Assembly (NCBI RefSeq): GCF_009829325.1
Contig: NZ_VUOS01000025.1
Location: 113,014-177,013 of the forward strand
Source of the DNA: Nocardia sp. CY41
Lineage (GTDB): Bacteria; Actinomycetota; Actinomycetes; Mycobacteriales; Mycobacteriaceae
DNA: 64,000 nt
Reading direction: 5' to 3'
The notes beneath the pieces were generated by a model. That model did not search any database, was not told the DNA's origin, and saw only the letters and a list, made by a program, of their open reading frames with translations. Positions 8,344-18,603 of the stretch are shown piece by piece; position 1 is the first letter of the stretch; each line of letters begins with the position of its first letter. The translations under genes and the position numbers were made by a program.

Positions 8344-8526
8344 ATGACCGAGTACAAGCTCTACCAGTGCATCCAGTGCGGTTTCGAATACGACGAAGCC
8401 GAGGGCTGGCCGGAGGACGGCATCGCGCCGGGGACCCGCTGGGACGACATCCCCGACGACTGGACCTGTCCGGACTGCGGCGCCGCGAAGGCGGATTTCT
8501 ACATGGTCGAAATCGAACGGTCGTGA
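8344..8526 (+). CDS. rubB: Rubredoxin, AlkG2-like electron carrier for AlkB
   Basis: A 60-aa rubredoxin with CIQCGFEYDEAEG and IPDDWTCPDCGAAKADF, the classical pattern of electron-transfer-competent AlkG2-type rubredoxins that pass electrons from a rubredoxin reductase to AlkB. It lies 9 bp after the first rubredoxin; no rubredoxin reductase gene is present nearby. Confidence 0.93.
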   Translation: MTEYKLYQCIQCGFEYDEAEGWPEDGIAPGTRWDDIPDDWTCPDCGAAKADFYMVEIERS

Positions 8527-8566
8527 GATTTTGACTGCGGCAGGCGCCCGTGACAGGGTCGCGGGT

Positions 8567-9187
8567 ATGCCGCGCAACGGAACCAGGATTCCCTACCAGG
8601 AGGCCGCGCGGGACCTGCTGCGGACGTCGGTCCTGGACGCGATGCGCGAACTGCTCACCGAGCGGGATTGGTCCAAGATCACGCTCGGTGACGTCGCGGC
8701 CAGGGCGGGCGTGAGCAGGCAGACGCTGTACAACGAATTCGGCTCGCGCAGCGGCCTCACGCAGGCCTACGCACTGCGCCTGGCCGACTTCCTGGTCGAT
8801 CACGTCGACGCCGCGATCAACGGCAACGTCGGCGACGTCCGCGCCGCGTTCCGCGACGGGATGGCCAACTTCTTCTTCGACGCGGCGTCCGACCCGCTGG
8901 TGCAGTCGCTGGTCGCGGGCGAGGTGAAGCTGGATCTGCTGCGCCTGATCACGCTCGACGCGGGACCTTTGCTCGAGCACGCGACCGAACGGCTGTCGCG
9001 CGCCTTCCAGCACAGCTGGGTGGCGTCCACGGCGGCCGAATCGGACGTGATCGCGCACGCGCTGGTGCGCATCGCCCTCAGCTACATCCCCACTCCGCCC
9101 GGTCCGGGCCGCGACGCGCCCGCGGAATTGAGTGCGCTGCTGAGTCCTTACGTCGAAGCGATCCTCGCCGCGCGGGTGAAGAGCTGA
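8567..9187 (+). CDS. alkX: TetR-family regulator of the alkane operon (AlkX/AlkU type)
   Basis: A 206-aa TetR protein with an N-terminal helix-turn-helix around KITLGDVAARAGVSRQTLYNEFGSR and an all-helical ligand domain. It is the distal gene of the alkB-rubA-rubB operon, as Rv3249c is in M. tuberculosis, where such regulators repress the operon until fatty acid or alkane products bind. The ATG at 8567 is preferred over a TTG at 8531. The stop codon falls inside a 21-bp tandem duplication. The hyphenated palindrome upstream of alkB is the likely target. Confidence 0.88.
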   Translation: MPRNGTRIPYQEAARDLLRTSVLDAMRELLTERDWSKITLGDVAARAGVSRQTLYNEFGSRSGLTQAYALRLADFLVDHVDAAINGNVGDVRAAFRDGMANFFFDAASDPLVQSLVAGEVKLDLLRLITLDAGPLLEHATERLSRAFQHSWVASTAAESDVIAHALVRIALSYIPTPPGPGRDAPAELSALLSPYVEAILAARVKS

Positions 9188-9218
9188 GCCGCGCGGGTCA
9201 AGAGCTGAGCCGCGCGGG
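9170..9218 (+). repeat. 21-bp tandem duplication across the alkX stop
   Basis: Two copies of a 21-bp unit (9170-9190, 9191-9211; one mismatch) plus 7 bp of a third. The first copy holds the last codons and stop of alkX; the second repeats the stop in the 3' flank. It looks like recent replication slippage. Confidence 0.75.
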
Positions 9219-9378
9219 CAACCGGCTTGCGACCTGGCGCATATGCAGCACATTAAAAACCGACTGCACGGCTTGTAATAGCGATCACGTTTCAACCGAC
9301 GGCATCGTTGTAACGGACCACAAGTCAAGAAGTATTCTCAGGCGACGGGTGTTCGGGTCTTCTCTGAGTGGAGCAAAA

Positions 9379-10536
9379 GTGCAAACGGTTGGCAAACGGG
9401 TGGGATCGCCCGATCCCAAACGCCATCTGTGGGTTCTCGGCTTGCTCGCGCCGTCGTCGGCCTTGCTGCCCTCACAACTGGTGCTGCACACCGGTCTCGA
9501 GGTGTTCTGGTGGATCGGCCCGATCATCGTGCTGATCGTCATCCCGGTGCTGGACTGGTCGATCGGCGTGGACGGCAGCAATCCGAAGGACGAGGACTAC
9601 GAGCTGCTCTCCAACGACCGGTACTACCGGTGGTGCACCTACTTGATGCTGCCGGTGCAGCTGATCGGCCTGGTGATCGCGAGCTACATGTGGGCCGGTG
9701 ACGACCTGAGCGTGGTCGACAAGCTCGGTCTGGCGGCGACTCTCGGATTCGTCAGCGGCATCGGCATCAACGCCGCCCACGAACTCGGGCACCGGGTGGA
9801 GCACCTCGAGCGCTGGTTGGCCAAAATCGCGCTCGCGCAGTCCGGATACGGGCACTTCTTCGTCGAGCACAACCGCGGGCATCACGTGCGGGTGGCGACA
9901 CCGGAGGATCCGGCCAGCGCCCGGCTGGGGGAGTCGCTGTGGGAGTTCCTGCCGCGCAGCGTGTCCGGCAGTTTCCGGTCCGCGCTAGCGCTCGAGCGGG
10001 AGCGGCTCGCGCGCAAGGGCAAGGGCTGGTGGAGCGTGCACAACCACATCCTGCAGGCCTGGTCGATGACGCTGGTGCTGTTCTGCGCGCTGATCGCGGC
10101 GTTCGGCTACCAGGTGCTGCCGTGGCTGCTGTTGCAGGCCGTGATCGGCATCGGCCTGCTGGAGACGGTCAACTACGTCGAGCACTACGGATTGCTGCGG
10201 GCGCGCCGTGCGAACGGCATGTACGCCCGCTGCTCGCCGCGCGACAGCTGGAACAGCGACCACCTGGTCACCAACATCTTCCTTTTCCACCTGCAGCGGC
10301 ACAGCGACCACCACGCCAATCCGGGCCGCCGCTACCAGACCCTGCGCACCTCCGAGCAGGCCCCGCAACTGCCCGCGGGCTACGCCGCCATGATCGTGCT
10401 GGCCGCCATCCCGCCGCTGTGGCGGTGGATGATGGACGACCGCGTCCTCGCCCACTACGGCGGCGACATCACCTTGGCGAACATTCAGCCGCGCAAGCGG
10501 CGCCGCATCCTGGCGGCGCGCGGGGCGACGGCGTAA
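9379..10536 (+). CDS. alkB2: Second alkane 1-monooxygenase (AlkB paralogue)
   Basis: A 385-aa AlkB close to the first copy along its whole length. Diiron motifs are HELGHR, EHNRGHH, NYVEHYG and LQRHSDHHANP; the first box has Arg where the upstream copy has Lys. The likely start is GTG 9379 with GTGGAG 5 nt upstream; an in-frame GTG at 9349 has none. It has its own upstream region and no adjacent rubredoxin, so it probably shares the rubredoxins of the first operon. The two copies may differ in chain-length range or induction. Confidence 0.92.
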   Translation: MQTVGKRVGSPDPKRHLWVLGLLAPSSALLPSQLVLHTGLEVFWWIGPIIVLIVIPVLDWSIGVDGSNPKDEDYELLSNDRYYRWCTYLMLPVQLIGLVIASYMWAGDDLSVVDKLGLAATLGFVSGIGINAAHELGHRVEHLERWLAKIALAQSGYGHFFVEHNRGHHVRVATPEDPASARLGESLWEFLPRSVSGSFRSALALERERLARKGKGWWSVHNHILQAWSMTLVLFCALIAAFGYQVLPWLLLQAVIGIGLLETVNYVEHYGLLRARRANGMYARCSPRDSWNSDHLVTNIFLFHLQRHSDHHANPGRRYQTLRTSEQAPQLPAGYAAMIVLAAIPPLWRWMMDDRVLAHYGGDITLANIQPRKRRRILAARGATA

Positions 10537-10653
10537 CGGTCGCTGCGGTCGCCGGGTCCAGGCCCGGCCGGTGCGAAGAGGGCGGCCGCGTCGTCCGCAC
10601 CCGGTCGTGAGCGACTAGCCTTGCCTCGGTACTTGCCGAACCAGGAGAGGCTG

Positions 10654-12138
<1,485 letters not shown>

Positions 12139-12194
12139 CCGCGCTGCCGGGTGTCCCGGACACCCGGCCCGGCGACCCGGTCACAGCATGAGAA

Positions 12195-12220
12195 GCCCCC
12201 ACTGGTCAGCCGGTGGGGGC
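12195..12220 (+). terminator. Terminator hairpin after ahcY
   Basis: GCCCCCACTGG and CCGGTGGGGGC pair (one mismatch) around a 4-nt loop, 57 bp after the ahcY stop and upstream of tmk. Confidence 0.65.
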
Positions 12221-12252
12221 ATCGGGTAGTCGGCGGGGTATTGTGCCTGGTC

Positions 12253-12900
12253 ATGGGAGTCCTGATAGCGGTCGAGGGGCTCGACGGCGCGGGTAAGCGG
12301 ACGCTGATCGAGCGAGTGGTCGCCGATCTGCGGGGTCGTGGGCTGCGCGTCGCGACGATGGCCTTCCCGCGCTACCGGGTCTCGGTGCACGCCGACCTGG
12401 CCGCGGAGGCGCTGCGCGGCGCGCACGGCGACCTCGCGGGCTCGGTCAGCGGCATGGCCCTGCTGTTCGCGCTGGATCGCGCGGACGCCGCGGACGAGCT
12501 GTCGAAGATGTTGGCCGACAACGACGTTGTGCTCCTGGACCGTTATGTCGCTTCCAATGCCGCCTATTCGGCCGCCCGCCTAGGGCAGTCGGCGGACGGC
12601 GAAATCGTGGATTGGGTGGGCGAATTGGAGTTCGGCAGATTCGCGCTGCCGGAGCCGGCGCTCCAGCTGTTGCTGGACGTGCCCACCGAGCTCGCCGCCG
12701 AGCGTGCCCGCAAGCGTGGCGAACTCGACACCGAGCGCGCGCTCGACGCTTACGAGCGCGACGGCGGTCTGCAGCACCGGACCGGCGCGGTGTACCGTGA
12801 GCTGGCCGAACGCGACTGGCGCGGACCGTGGTGGACCTATCGGGCCGAGGACGGCCCGGCTTCGCTGGCCGCGCGCATCGCCGAAATCGTTGGTCGATAA
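12253..12900 (+). CDS. tmk: Thymidylate kinase (dTMP kinase)
   Basis: Phosphorylates dTMP to dTDP. The 215-aa protein has the P-loop IAVEGLDGAGKRTLIE, the DR(Y/F) motif LLDRYVASNAAYSAAR and a LID-like stretch TELAAERARKRGE. ATG 12253 is the start giving the normal length; the longer in-frame extension overlaps the ahcY terminator. It lies 78 bp before mtrA, as in M. tuberculosis (Rv3247c). Confidence 0.95.
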   Translation: MGVLIAVEGLDGAGKRTLIERVVADLRGRGLRVATMAFPRYRVSVHADLAAEALRGAHGDLAGSVSGMALLFALDRADAADELSKMLADNDVVLLDRYVASNAAYSAARLGQSADGEIVDWVGELEFGRFALPEPALQLLLDVPTELAAERARKRGELDTERALDAYERDGGLQHRTGAVYRELAERDWRGPWWTYRAEDGPASLAARIAEIVGR

Positions 12901-12978
12901 GGTTGGTTGTGCCGCGGGTTCGCACCAGTGTTGGCGTGGCGGCCCGATCCTGGCCTGGGAGATGACAACATAGTAGTT

Positions 12979-13656
12979 ATGAAGCCGAAGATTCTGGTCG
13001 TCGACGACGATATGGCACTCGCTGAGATGCTGACGATCGTCTTGCGCGGGGAAGGGTTCGACCCGCACGTGGTCGGCGACGGCACACAGGCCCTGGCGGC
13101 GGTTCGCGAGATCCGCCCCGATTTGGTGCTGCTGGACCTGATGCTGCCCGGCATGAACGGCATCGACGTGTGCCGTGTGCTGCGGGCCGATTCCGGGGTT
13201 CCGATCGTGATGCTCACGGCGAAGACCGACACGGTCGACGTCGTGCTGGGTCTGGAATCGGGCGCCGACGATTACATCGTCAAGCCCTTCAAGCCGAAGG
13301 AGCTCGTCGCCCGGGTGCGGGCCCGCCTGCGCCGTACCGAGGAGGAGCCCGCCGAGCTGCTGTCGATCGCCGATATCGTGATCGACGTGCCCGCGCACAA
13401 GGTCAGCCGCGGCGGCGCGCAGATCTCGCTGACGCCGCTGGAGTTCGACCTGCTCGTCGCCCTGGCCCGCAAGCCGCGTCAGGTGTTCACCCGTGAGGTC
13501 CTGCTCGAGCAGGTCTGGGGCTACCGGCATGCCGCCGACACCCGCTTGGTGAACGTGCACGTGCAGCGGCTGCGGGCGAAGGTCGAGAAGGATCCCGAGA
13601 ACCCGGAGATCGTGCTGACCGTCCGCGGTGTCGGTTACAAGGCCGGACCACCGTGA
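12979..13656 (+). CDS. mtrA: MtrA response regulator (OmpR family)
   Basis: An essential-type response regulator that couples cell-cycle, cell-wall and osmotic signals. The receiver domain has VVDDD, the phospho-acceptor Asp53 (LVLLDLMLPG) and KPFKPKELVARV. The C-terminal winged helix ends EVLLEQVWGYRHAADTRLVN and VRGVGYKAG. The ATG at 12979 yields 225 aa. The stop overlaps mtrB (GTGA), showing translational coupling of regulator and sensor. Confidence 0.97.
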   Translation: MKPKILVVDDDMALAEMLTIVLRGEGFDPHVVGDGTQALAAVREIRPDLVLLDLMLPGMNGIDVCRVLRADSGVPIVMLTAKTDTVDVVLGLESGADDYIVKPFKPKELVARVRARLRRTEEEPAELLSIADIVIDVPAHKVSRGGAQISLTPLEFDLLVALARKPRQVFTREVLLEQVWGYRHAADTRLVNVHVQRLRAKVEKDPENPEIVLTVRGVGYKAGPP

Positions 13657-15737
13657 TCCATGGCGTGATCTCGCGTCTCCAACGATCGCTGGCTCCGGTG
13701 GTGGCCTGGTTCCAAGCGGTCGGCATTGCCTTAGGCCACCTGTGGCGGCGTTCGCTGCAGTTGCGTGTCATCGTGTCCACGCTGACGCTGTCGCTGATCG
13801 TCATCACGATTCTGGGCGTCGTGCTGACCAGTCAGATCACCGACCGGCTGCTGGACGCCAAGATCAACGCCGCGGTCGAGGAGATGGACCGTGCGCGCAA
13901 CACGGTGGAGAGCCAGCTCGCCGGTGTGCACGACATCGGCGCTCAGCCGCAGCGGCTGGAGGAGGCGCGTAACGCGCTGTCCAACCGTGCCGGTACCGGC
14001 CGATCCACCGGCGCGGCAGGGAGTTTCGATTCGGCGCTGAGCGTCATCGGCGGGATGCCGCCGCAGCAGATCCCGTCCGGCCCGATCCAGGAGGTGCCCG
14101 ACGAACTGCGCCGGTTCGTGCAGCGCAACCAGGTCAGTTACCAGTTCGCCACCGTCGACGACGCGGAGGGCTACCGGGGTCGCGCGCTGATCATCGGCAG
14201 CCCGAGCGCCGAGATCCCGACCCTGGAGATCTATCTGATCTTCCCGCTCGCCAATGAGGAGCGCAGCCTGTCGCTGATGCGCGGCACCATGCTGGTCGGC
14301 GGCATCGTGCTGCTGGTGTTGCTCGCCGCGATCACCGCCCTGGTGACCAGGCAGGTGGTCCTGCCGATCCGCTCCGCGGCCCGGATCGCGGGCCGGTTCG
14401 CCGACGGCAGGCTCAAGGAGCGCATGCTGGTGCGCGGCGAGGACGACATGGCGCGGCTGGCCCAGGCGTTCAACGAAATGGCCGAGAGCCTGTCCAACCA
14501 GATCACCCAGCTGGAGGAATTCGGCAATCTGCAGCGCCGGTTCACCTCGGATGTCAGCCACGAGCTGCGCACTCCGCTCACCACCGTGCGGATGGCCGCC
14601 GACCTCATTCACGGCAGCAGCGACGACCTCGATCCCGCCCTGGCCCGCAGCGCCGAGTTGCTGGTCAACGAGCTGGACCGGTTCGAGGGGCTGCTCAACG
14701 ACCTGCTGGAGATCAGCAGGCACGACGCGGGCGTCGCCGAACTCCAGGTCGAATCGCTGGACGTGCGGATGTGCGCGCGAGCCGCGATCTCGACCGTGCG
14801 GCACCTGGCCAAGGACGCGGGTGTCGAGATCATCAATGACATGCCGGAGGAGCCGCTGGTCGCCGAGGTCGATCCGCGCCGGGTGGAGCGGGTGCTGCGC
14901 AATCTGCTCGCGAACGCGATCGACCACAGCGAGGGCAAGCCGGTGCTGATCCGGATGCGGGGCGACGCCGAAGCCAATTCCGTCGCCGTGGTCGTCCGCG
15001 ATCAAGGCATCGGCCTGCGTCCGGGCGAGGAGAAGCTGGTCTTCAACCGGTTCTGGCGCTCCGATCCCTCCCGCATGCGCCGCTCCGGCGGCACCGGTCT
15101 CGGACTGTCGATCAGCGTGGAGGACGCGAACCTGCACGAAGGCAAACTCGAAGCCTGGGGCGAGGCCGGGCTCGGCGCCAGCTTCCGCCTGACGCTGCCG
15201 CTGGTGCGCGGCAAGAAACTCGGCCCGAGCCCGCTGCCCTTGGAACCGGCGCGCAAGTCTATGCGCGTCGTGGAGCCGGAACCGTCGGTCGATCGCGGCG
15301 GGGCCGGCGCGGATACGGCGCAACCGGCCGCCGCCGAGCCGAGCGGTGCGAGCGCGCCATGGCACGACTCGGGCGATCCGGGTGCCGCGCGGGTCACGAA
15401 TGCCGTGCGTCATGACGCGGAGGCGGGTGCCTCCGATCCGGTCGGCGCGCATCCCGACGGCTCAGAGACCGCGGAGCCGGTAGACGTGCGCTCGGAGTTC
15501 TCGGATGATGCGGCCGGGCCGCACAGCTCGGAGCCGGGCGGCGACGACGTCGACGCCACGGGCTCGGGGGGCGGCGAGCCGAGCACGGGTGGGTCGCACG
15601 GAGCGGCCAACGGCACGGTGACGCCCGCGGACAGTGTTTCGACCGAAGCGGCGCCAGTGTCCGGGGCGAACGGGTCGCCCGCGTCGGAGTCGGCGCAGAC
15701 CGGTGGATCGCGCGAATCGGGGGACGGACAGCCATGA
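13653..15737 (+). CDS. mtrB: MtrB sensor histidine kinase with long acidic C-terminal tail
   Basis: Membrane sensor for MtrA. Membrane segments lie near residues 38-60 and 211-232 with an extracytoplasmic domain between, then HAMP, H-box (VSHELRTPLT, His about 303), N-box (LLANAIDHSEG), G1 (DQGIGLRPGEE) and G2 (GGTGLGLS). After the kinase core (about residue 512) comes an unusually long, low-complexity tail of some 180 residues rich in Gly, Ser, Ala, Pro, Asp and Glu; M. tuberculosis MtrB is only about 567 aa. The tail is probably disordered. It overlaps lpqB by 4 nt (ATGA). Confidence 0.96.
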   Translation: MIHGVISRLQRSLAPVVAWFQAVGIALGHLWRRSLQLRVIVSTLTLSLIVITILGVVLTSQITDRLLDAKINAAVEEMDRARNTVESQLAGVHDIGAQPQRLEEARNALSNRAGTGRSTGAAGSFDSALSVIGGMPPQQIPSGPIQEVPDELRRFVQRNQVSYQFATVDDAEGYRGRALIIGSPSAEIPTLEIYLIFPLANEERSLSLMRGTMLVGGIVLLVLLAAITALVTRQVVLPIRSAARIAGRFADGRLKERMLVRGEDDMARLAQAFNEMAESLSNQITQLEEFGNLQRRFTSDVSHELRTPLTTVRMAADLIHGSSDDLDPALARSAELLVNELDRFEGLLNDLLEISRHDAGVAELQVESLDVRMCARAAISTVRHLAKDAGVEIINDMPEEPLVAEVDPRRVERVLRNLLANAIDHSEGKPVLIRMRGDAEANSVAVVVRDQGIGLRPGEEKLVFNRFWRSDPSRMRRSGGTGLGLSISVEDANLHEGKLEAWGEAGLGASFRLTLPLVRGKKLGPSPLPLEPARKSMRVVEPEPSVDRGGAGADTAQPAAAEPSGASAPWHDSGDPGAARVTNAVRHDAEAGASDPVGAHPDGSETAEPVDVRSEFSDDAAGPHSSEPGGDDVDATGSGGGEPSTGGSHGAANGTVTPADSVSTEAAPVSGANGSPASESAQTGGSRESGDGQP

Positions 15738-17557
15738 CAATGCGTGTCGGATCATCGCTGATACGGCGCCTGACCGTGTTCGTGGCGGCGGTTCTGGCGG
15801 TCGTGGTGCCGCTCACGGGCTGCGCCAGCCTGCCGGAGTCCTCCGCGCCGGAGGCGCTGGGCACCATCAACCGGGAGCCGACCTCCGAGGGACCGCCGCC
15901 GCCCGTCGCCGACCGCGATCCCGATCTGCTGCTGCGCGACTTCCTCCAGGCGACCGCCGATCCCACCAACCGGCATCTGGCCGCCCGTCAGTACATGACG
16001 CCCGCGGCCTCCACCCAGTGGGACGACGCGGCGGGCACGGTCATCGTCGAGAAACCGGACACGCTGCGGGAGTCCCGCTCCGGAGACAAGGCGAACTACC
16101 TGATCCGCGCGCGCAAGGTCGGGGAACTGTCCGCCGACGGCGGATACCGCCCCAACGACGACATTCCCTTCGTCGAGAACAAGATCGAGTTGACCAAGAT
16201 CAACGGCCAGTGGCGCATCGACGAATTGCCCGACGGCGTCGTGATGGACTCCGCCGCGTTCTTCAAGTCCTACCGCCGCTACGTGCTGTACTTCATCGAT
16301 CCGACCGGCAACTCGGCCGTCCCGGATCTGCGCTGGATGTCGGTGCCGAAAGCGCAGCTGGCGCAGCGATTGCTCAGCTCGCTGCTCGAGGGGCCGCAGC
16401 CCGCGCTGGCGTCGGTGCTGCGCAACGAGCTGACGCCGCCGATCGCACTGCGCGGGACGATCACCAAGGCCAACGGTGACCCCGACGGCGTCGGTATCGG
16501 GCTCGGTGGTGTCAAGATCGACTTCGCCGGCGCGTCGGCGCTGAATCCACGCGAGCGCGAACTCTTGGCCGCACAGGTGGTGCTCACGCTGTCCAGCGCC
16601 GACATCCTCGGCCCGTACATGTTGCTCGCCGACGGCAAGCCGCTGGACGAGCGATTCGCCGCGAACGGCTGGAGCGTGGCGGACGTGCAGCAGTTCAATC
16701 CGGTCGCCTCCGCCCGCAACCAGGCCGGGCTGCACGCGCTGCGTGGCGGCGGGCTGGTACAGATCGCCGACAACGGCGGTATCACTCCCGCGCCCGGCTA
16801 CTTCGGCGCGGTGAACAACTTGCAGTCGGCAACGCTCTCGCCGGACGGCCAGCTGGTGGCCGCGGTGGCGGAAGCCGCACGACCGCCGGGCGTGCCGTCG
16901 CGCACCCTGATGGTGGGCACCTACGGGGGCAACGCCTTTCCGGTGGCCGAGGGCTTCACCATCTCCCGGCCGTCGTGGACCGCGGACGGCAGCGCGGCAT
17001 GGGCGGTGGTCGACGGTGACCGGGTGATCCGCGCGGTCACCGACCGGGGGACCGGGAACGTGTCGGTGCAGAACGTCGACATCTCGGGGCTGACGGCGGC
17101 GTCATCGGCCACGTCGCCCCGCCTGCCGATCACGGAACTGCGGGTCTCGCGTTCCGGGGTGCGCGCGGCGATGATCGCGGACGGCAGGGTGTACGTCGCC
17201 GTCGTGGTGCCCCAACCCGACGGGAAACTGGCGCTGACTTCGGCGCTTCCCGTGGGCGTCGGGCTCAGCACGGCCGCGGTGTCGGTGGATTGGCTCGACG
17301 CGGACACGATCGTCATCGCGCGCGAGGGCAATGTCGACCCGGTCAGCACGGTCTCGGTCGACGGCTCGGAGCCGACGCCGCTGACGTCGCAGAATCTGAC
17401 GGCGCCGGTGCGCTCGGTGAGCGCGAGCCCGGATCACCAGTACGTCGCCGACTCGCGCGCGGTGCTGGAGCTGACCTCGGCTCCCGACCAGGGGCAGCCC
17501 TATTGGCGCGAGGTGCCGGGGCTGGGCGCGAACGCCATCCCTGTGCTGCCCGGCTAG
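15734..17557 (+). CDS. lpqB: LpqB lipoprotein, partner of MtrB
   Basis: A 607-aa secreted lipoprotein. The N-terminus has a basic start, a hydrophobic core and the lipobox VPLTGCASLP with Cys30 as lipidation site. A GerMN-like domain follows (residues about 50-300), then a propeller-like region. In mycobacteria LpqB binds the external domain of MtrB and modulates MtrA phosphorylation. The ATG overlaps the mtrB stop, so the three genes are one operon. Confidence 0.95.
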   Translation: MTMRVGSSLIRRLTVFVAAVLAVVVPLTGCASLPESSAPEALGTINREPTSEGPPPPVADRDPDLLLRDFLQATADPTNRHLAARQYMTPAASTQWDDAAGTVIVEKPDTLRESRSGDKANYLIRARKVGELSADGGYRPNDDIPFVENKIELTKINGQWRIDELPDGVVMDSAAFFKSYRRYVLYFIDPTGNSAVPDLRWMSVPKAQLAQRLLSSLLEGPQPALASVLRNELTPPIALRGTITKANGDPDGVGIGLGGVKIDFAGASALNPRERELLAAQVVLTLSSADILGPYMLLADGKPLDERFAANGWSVADVQQFNPVASARNQAGLHALRGGGLVQIADNGGITPAPGYFGAVNNLQSATLSPDGQLVAAVAEAARPPGVPSRTLMVGTYGGNAFPVAEGFTISRPSWTADGSAAWAVVDGDRVIRAVTDRGTGNVSVQNVDISGLTAASSATSPRLPITELRVSRSGVRAAMIADGRVYVAVVVPQPDGKLALTSALPVGVGLSTAAVSVDWLDADTIVIAREGNVDPVSTVSVDGSEPTPLTSQNLTAPVRSVSASPDHQYVADSRAVLELTSAPDQGQPYWREVPGLGANAIPVLPG

Positions 17558-17775
17558 CCCCGCGGAGGCTGCCCCTGCCGTACCGCCGGAGGCTCACTCG
17601 TGGCCCCGTGAGGGCGGATCGGGATCAGCAGATTCACGGGGCCGAGGGCCGGGCAAACGGTGGGCGGTCGGGAGCTGAACGCCGCTGCCGCAACGGCGTA
17701 ACGTTCGTGCTTCCAGAGGCGTCGCGGTCGACGCGATCGAGCGAACATGTCGGGGGGCGGGCGCACACTCGGTCG

Positions 17776-18420
17776 ATGCGAACCCTGCTCGATCTGGTGC
17801 TGCCCGCCGCCTGCGCGGGCTGTGGACGTTCCGGAGCCGATTGGTGCGCCGCCTGCGCCGCTACGCTGTCCGGTCCGCCGGTGCGCGTGTGGCCGCGCAC
17901 CGATCCGGGCATTCCGTGCTGGGCGCTCGGATCGTACGCCGGGCCCGCGCGCCGGGCGGTGATCGCCGCCAAGGAGCGGGGGCGGCGGGATCTGGCGACG
18001 CCGCTCGGCGCGGCGCTGGCGGGCGCGCTCGCCGAGTTGCGTTCTCCGCGCCTGCCGCTGGTGCTGGTGCCCGCACCCAGCCGAGGCATGGCGGCGCGCC
18101 GCAGGGGAGGTGATCCGGTGGCGCGGGCGGCCGCGGTAGCTGCGCGATGGCTGCCGGACAGCCAACTGATGCCGCTGTTGCGGATGGGGCGAGGGGTGCG
18201 CGATTCGGTGGGCTTGACACCCGCCGAGCGGGCTCGCAACCTGAAGGGGCGGGTGACCACGGCCCCCGGTTCGGCCGCCGACTGGGGAGTCCCGGCGAAT
18301 GCCGAGGTGGTGCTGATCGACGACGTGCTGACCACCGGTGCGACGGCCCGCGAGTCGGTGCGCGCGCTGGAGCGCGCCGGATTGCCGACACGTGGCGTTC
18401 TGGTTACGTGTGCTGCTTGA
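17776..18420 (+). CDS. ComF-family phosphoribosyltransferase-like protein
   Basis: A 214-aa protein with an N-terminal zinc ribbon (CAGCGRSGADWCAAC) and a type-I phosphoribosyltransferase fold whose PRPP loop is VVLIDDVLTTGATARES. This is the ComF/GntX architecture, homologous to Rv3242c. In competent bacteria ComF helps bring in DNA; its role in non-competent actinobacteria is unknown. It is 218 bp after lpqB, same strand. Confidence 0.9.
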   Translation: MRTLLDLVLPAACAGCGRSGADWCAACAATLSGPPVRVWPRTDPGIPCWALGSYAGPARRAVIAAKERGRRDLATPLGAALAGALAELRSPRLPLVLVPAPSRGMAARRRGGDPVARAAAVAARWLPDSQLMPLLRMGRGVRDSVGLTPAERARNLKGRVTTAPGSAADWGVPANAEVVLIDDVLTTGATARESVRALERAGLPTRGVLVTCAA

Positions 18421-18523
18421 CTCCGGGAAATTTGCGTGAACACTGGCGATCAGCGCGGCGGCGGACTAGCGTCGCGGACACACACCCGAACCGCAAGTTT
18501 GGAGGTGGCGCCTCGGACCACTA

Positions 18524-18548
18524 GTGCCGAGCAATTGTCGATCGGCAC
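18524..18548 (+). promoter_or_regulatory. Inverted repeat in the hpf leader
   Basis: GTGCCGA and TCGGCAC flank an 11-nt spacer containing CAATTG, 56 bp before the hpf start. It could be an operator or an mRNA hairpin affecting hpf expression. Confidence 0.35.
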
Positions 18549-18603
18549 GGCTCAATCCCGCCGCACTGGAATCGGTCGGTGCGGCCAGATCCGGGAGGTA
18601 CGC

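Noticed and set aside
6887..9328. An 813-codon minus-strand open frame opposite the alkB operon
   Set aside because: Shadow frame of GC-rich genes: composition is Arg/His/Val/Gly-heavy with no domain, and the plus strand holds four clear genes.
10537..10653. SAH riboswitch before ahcY
   Set aside because: The leader lacks the conserved SAH-riboswitch core and no matching pseudoknot could be drawn by eye.
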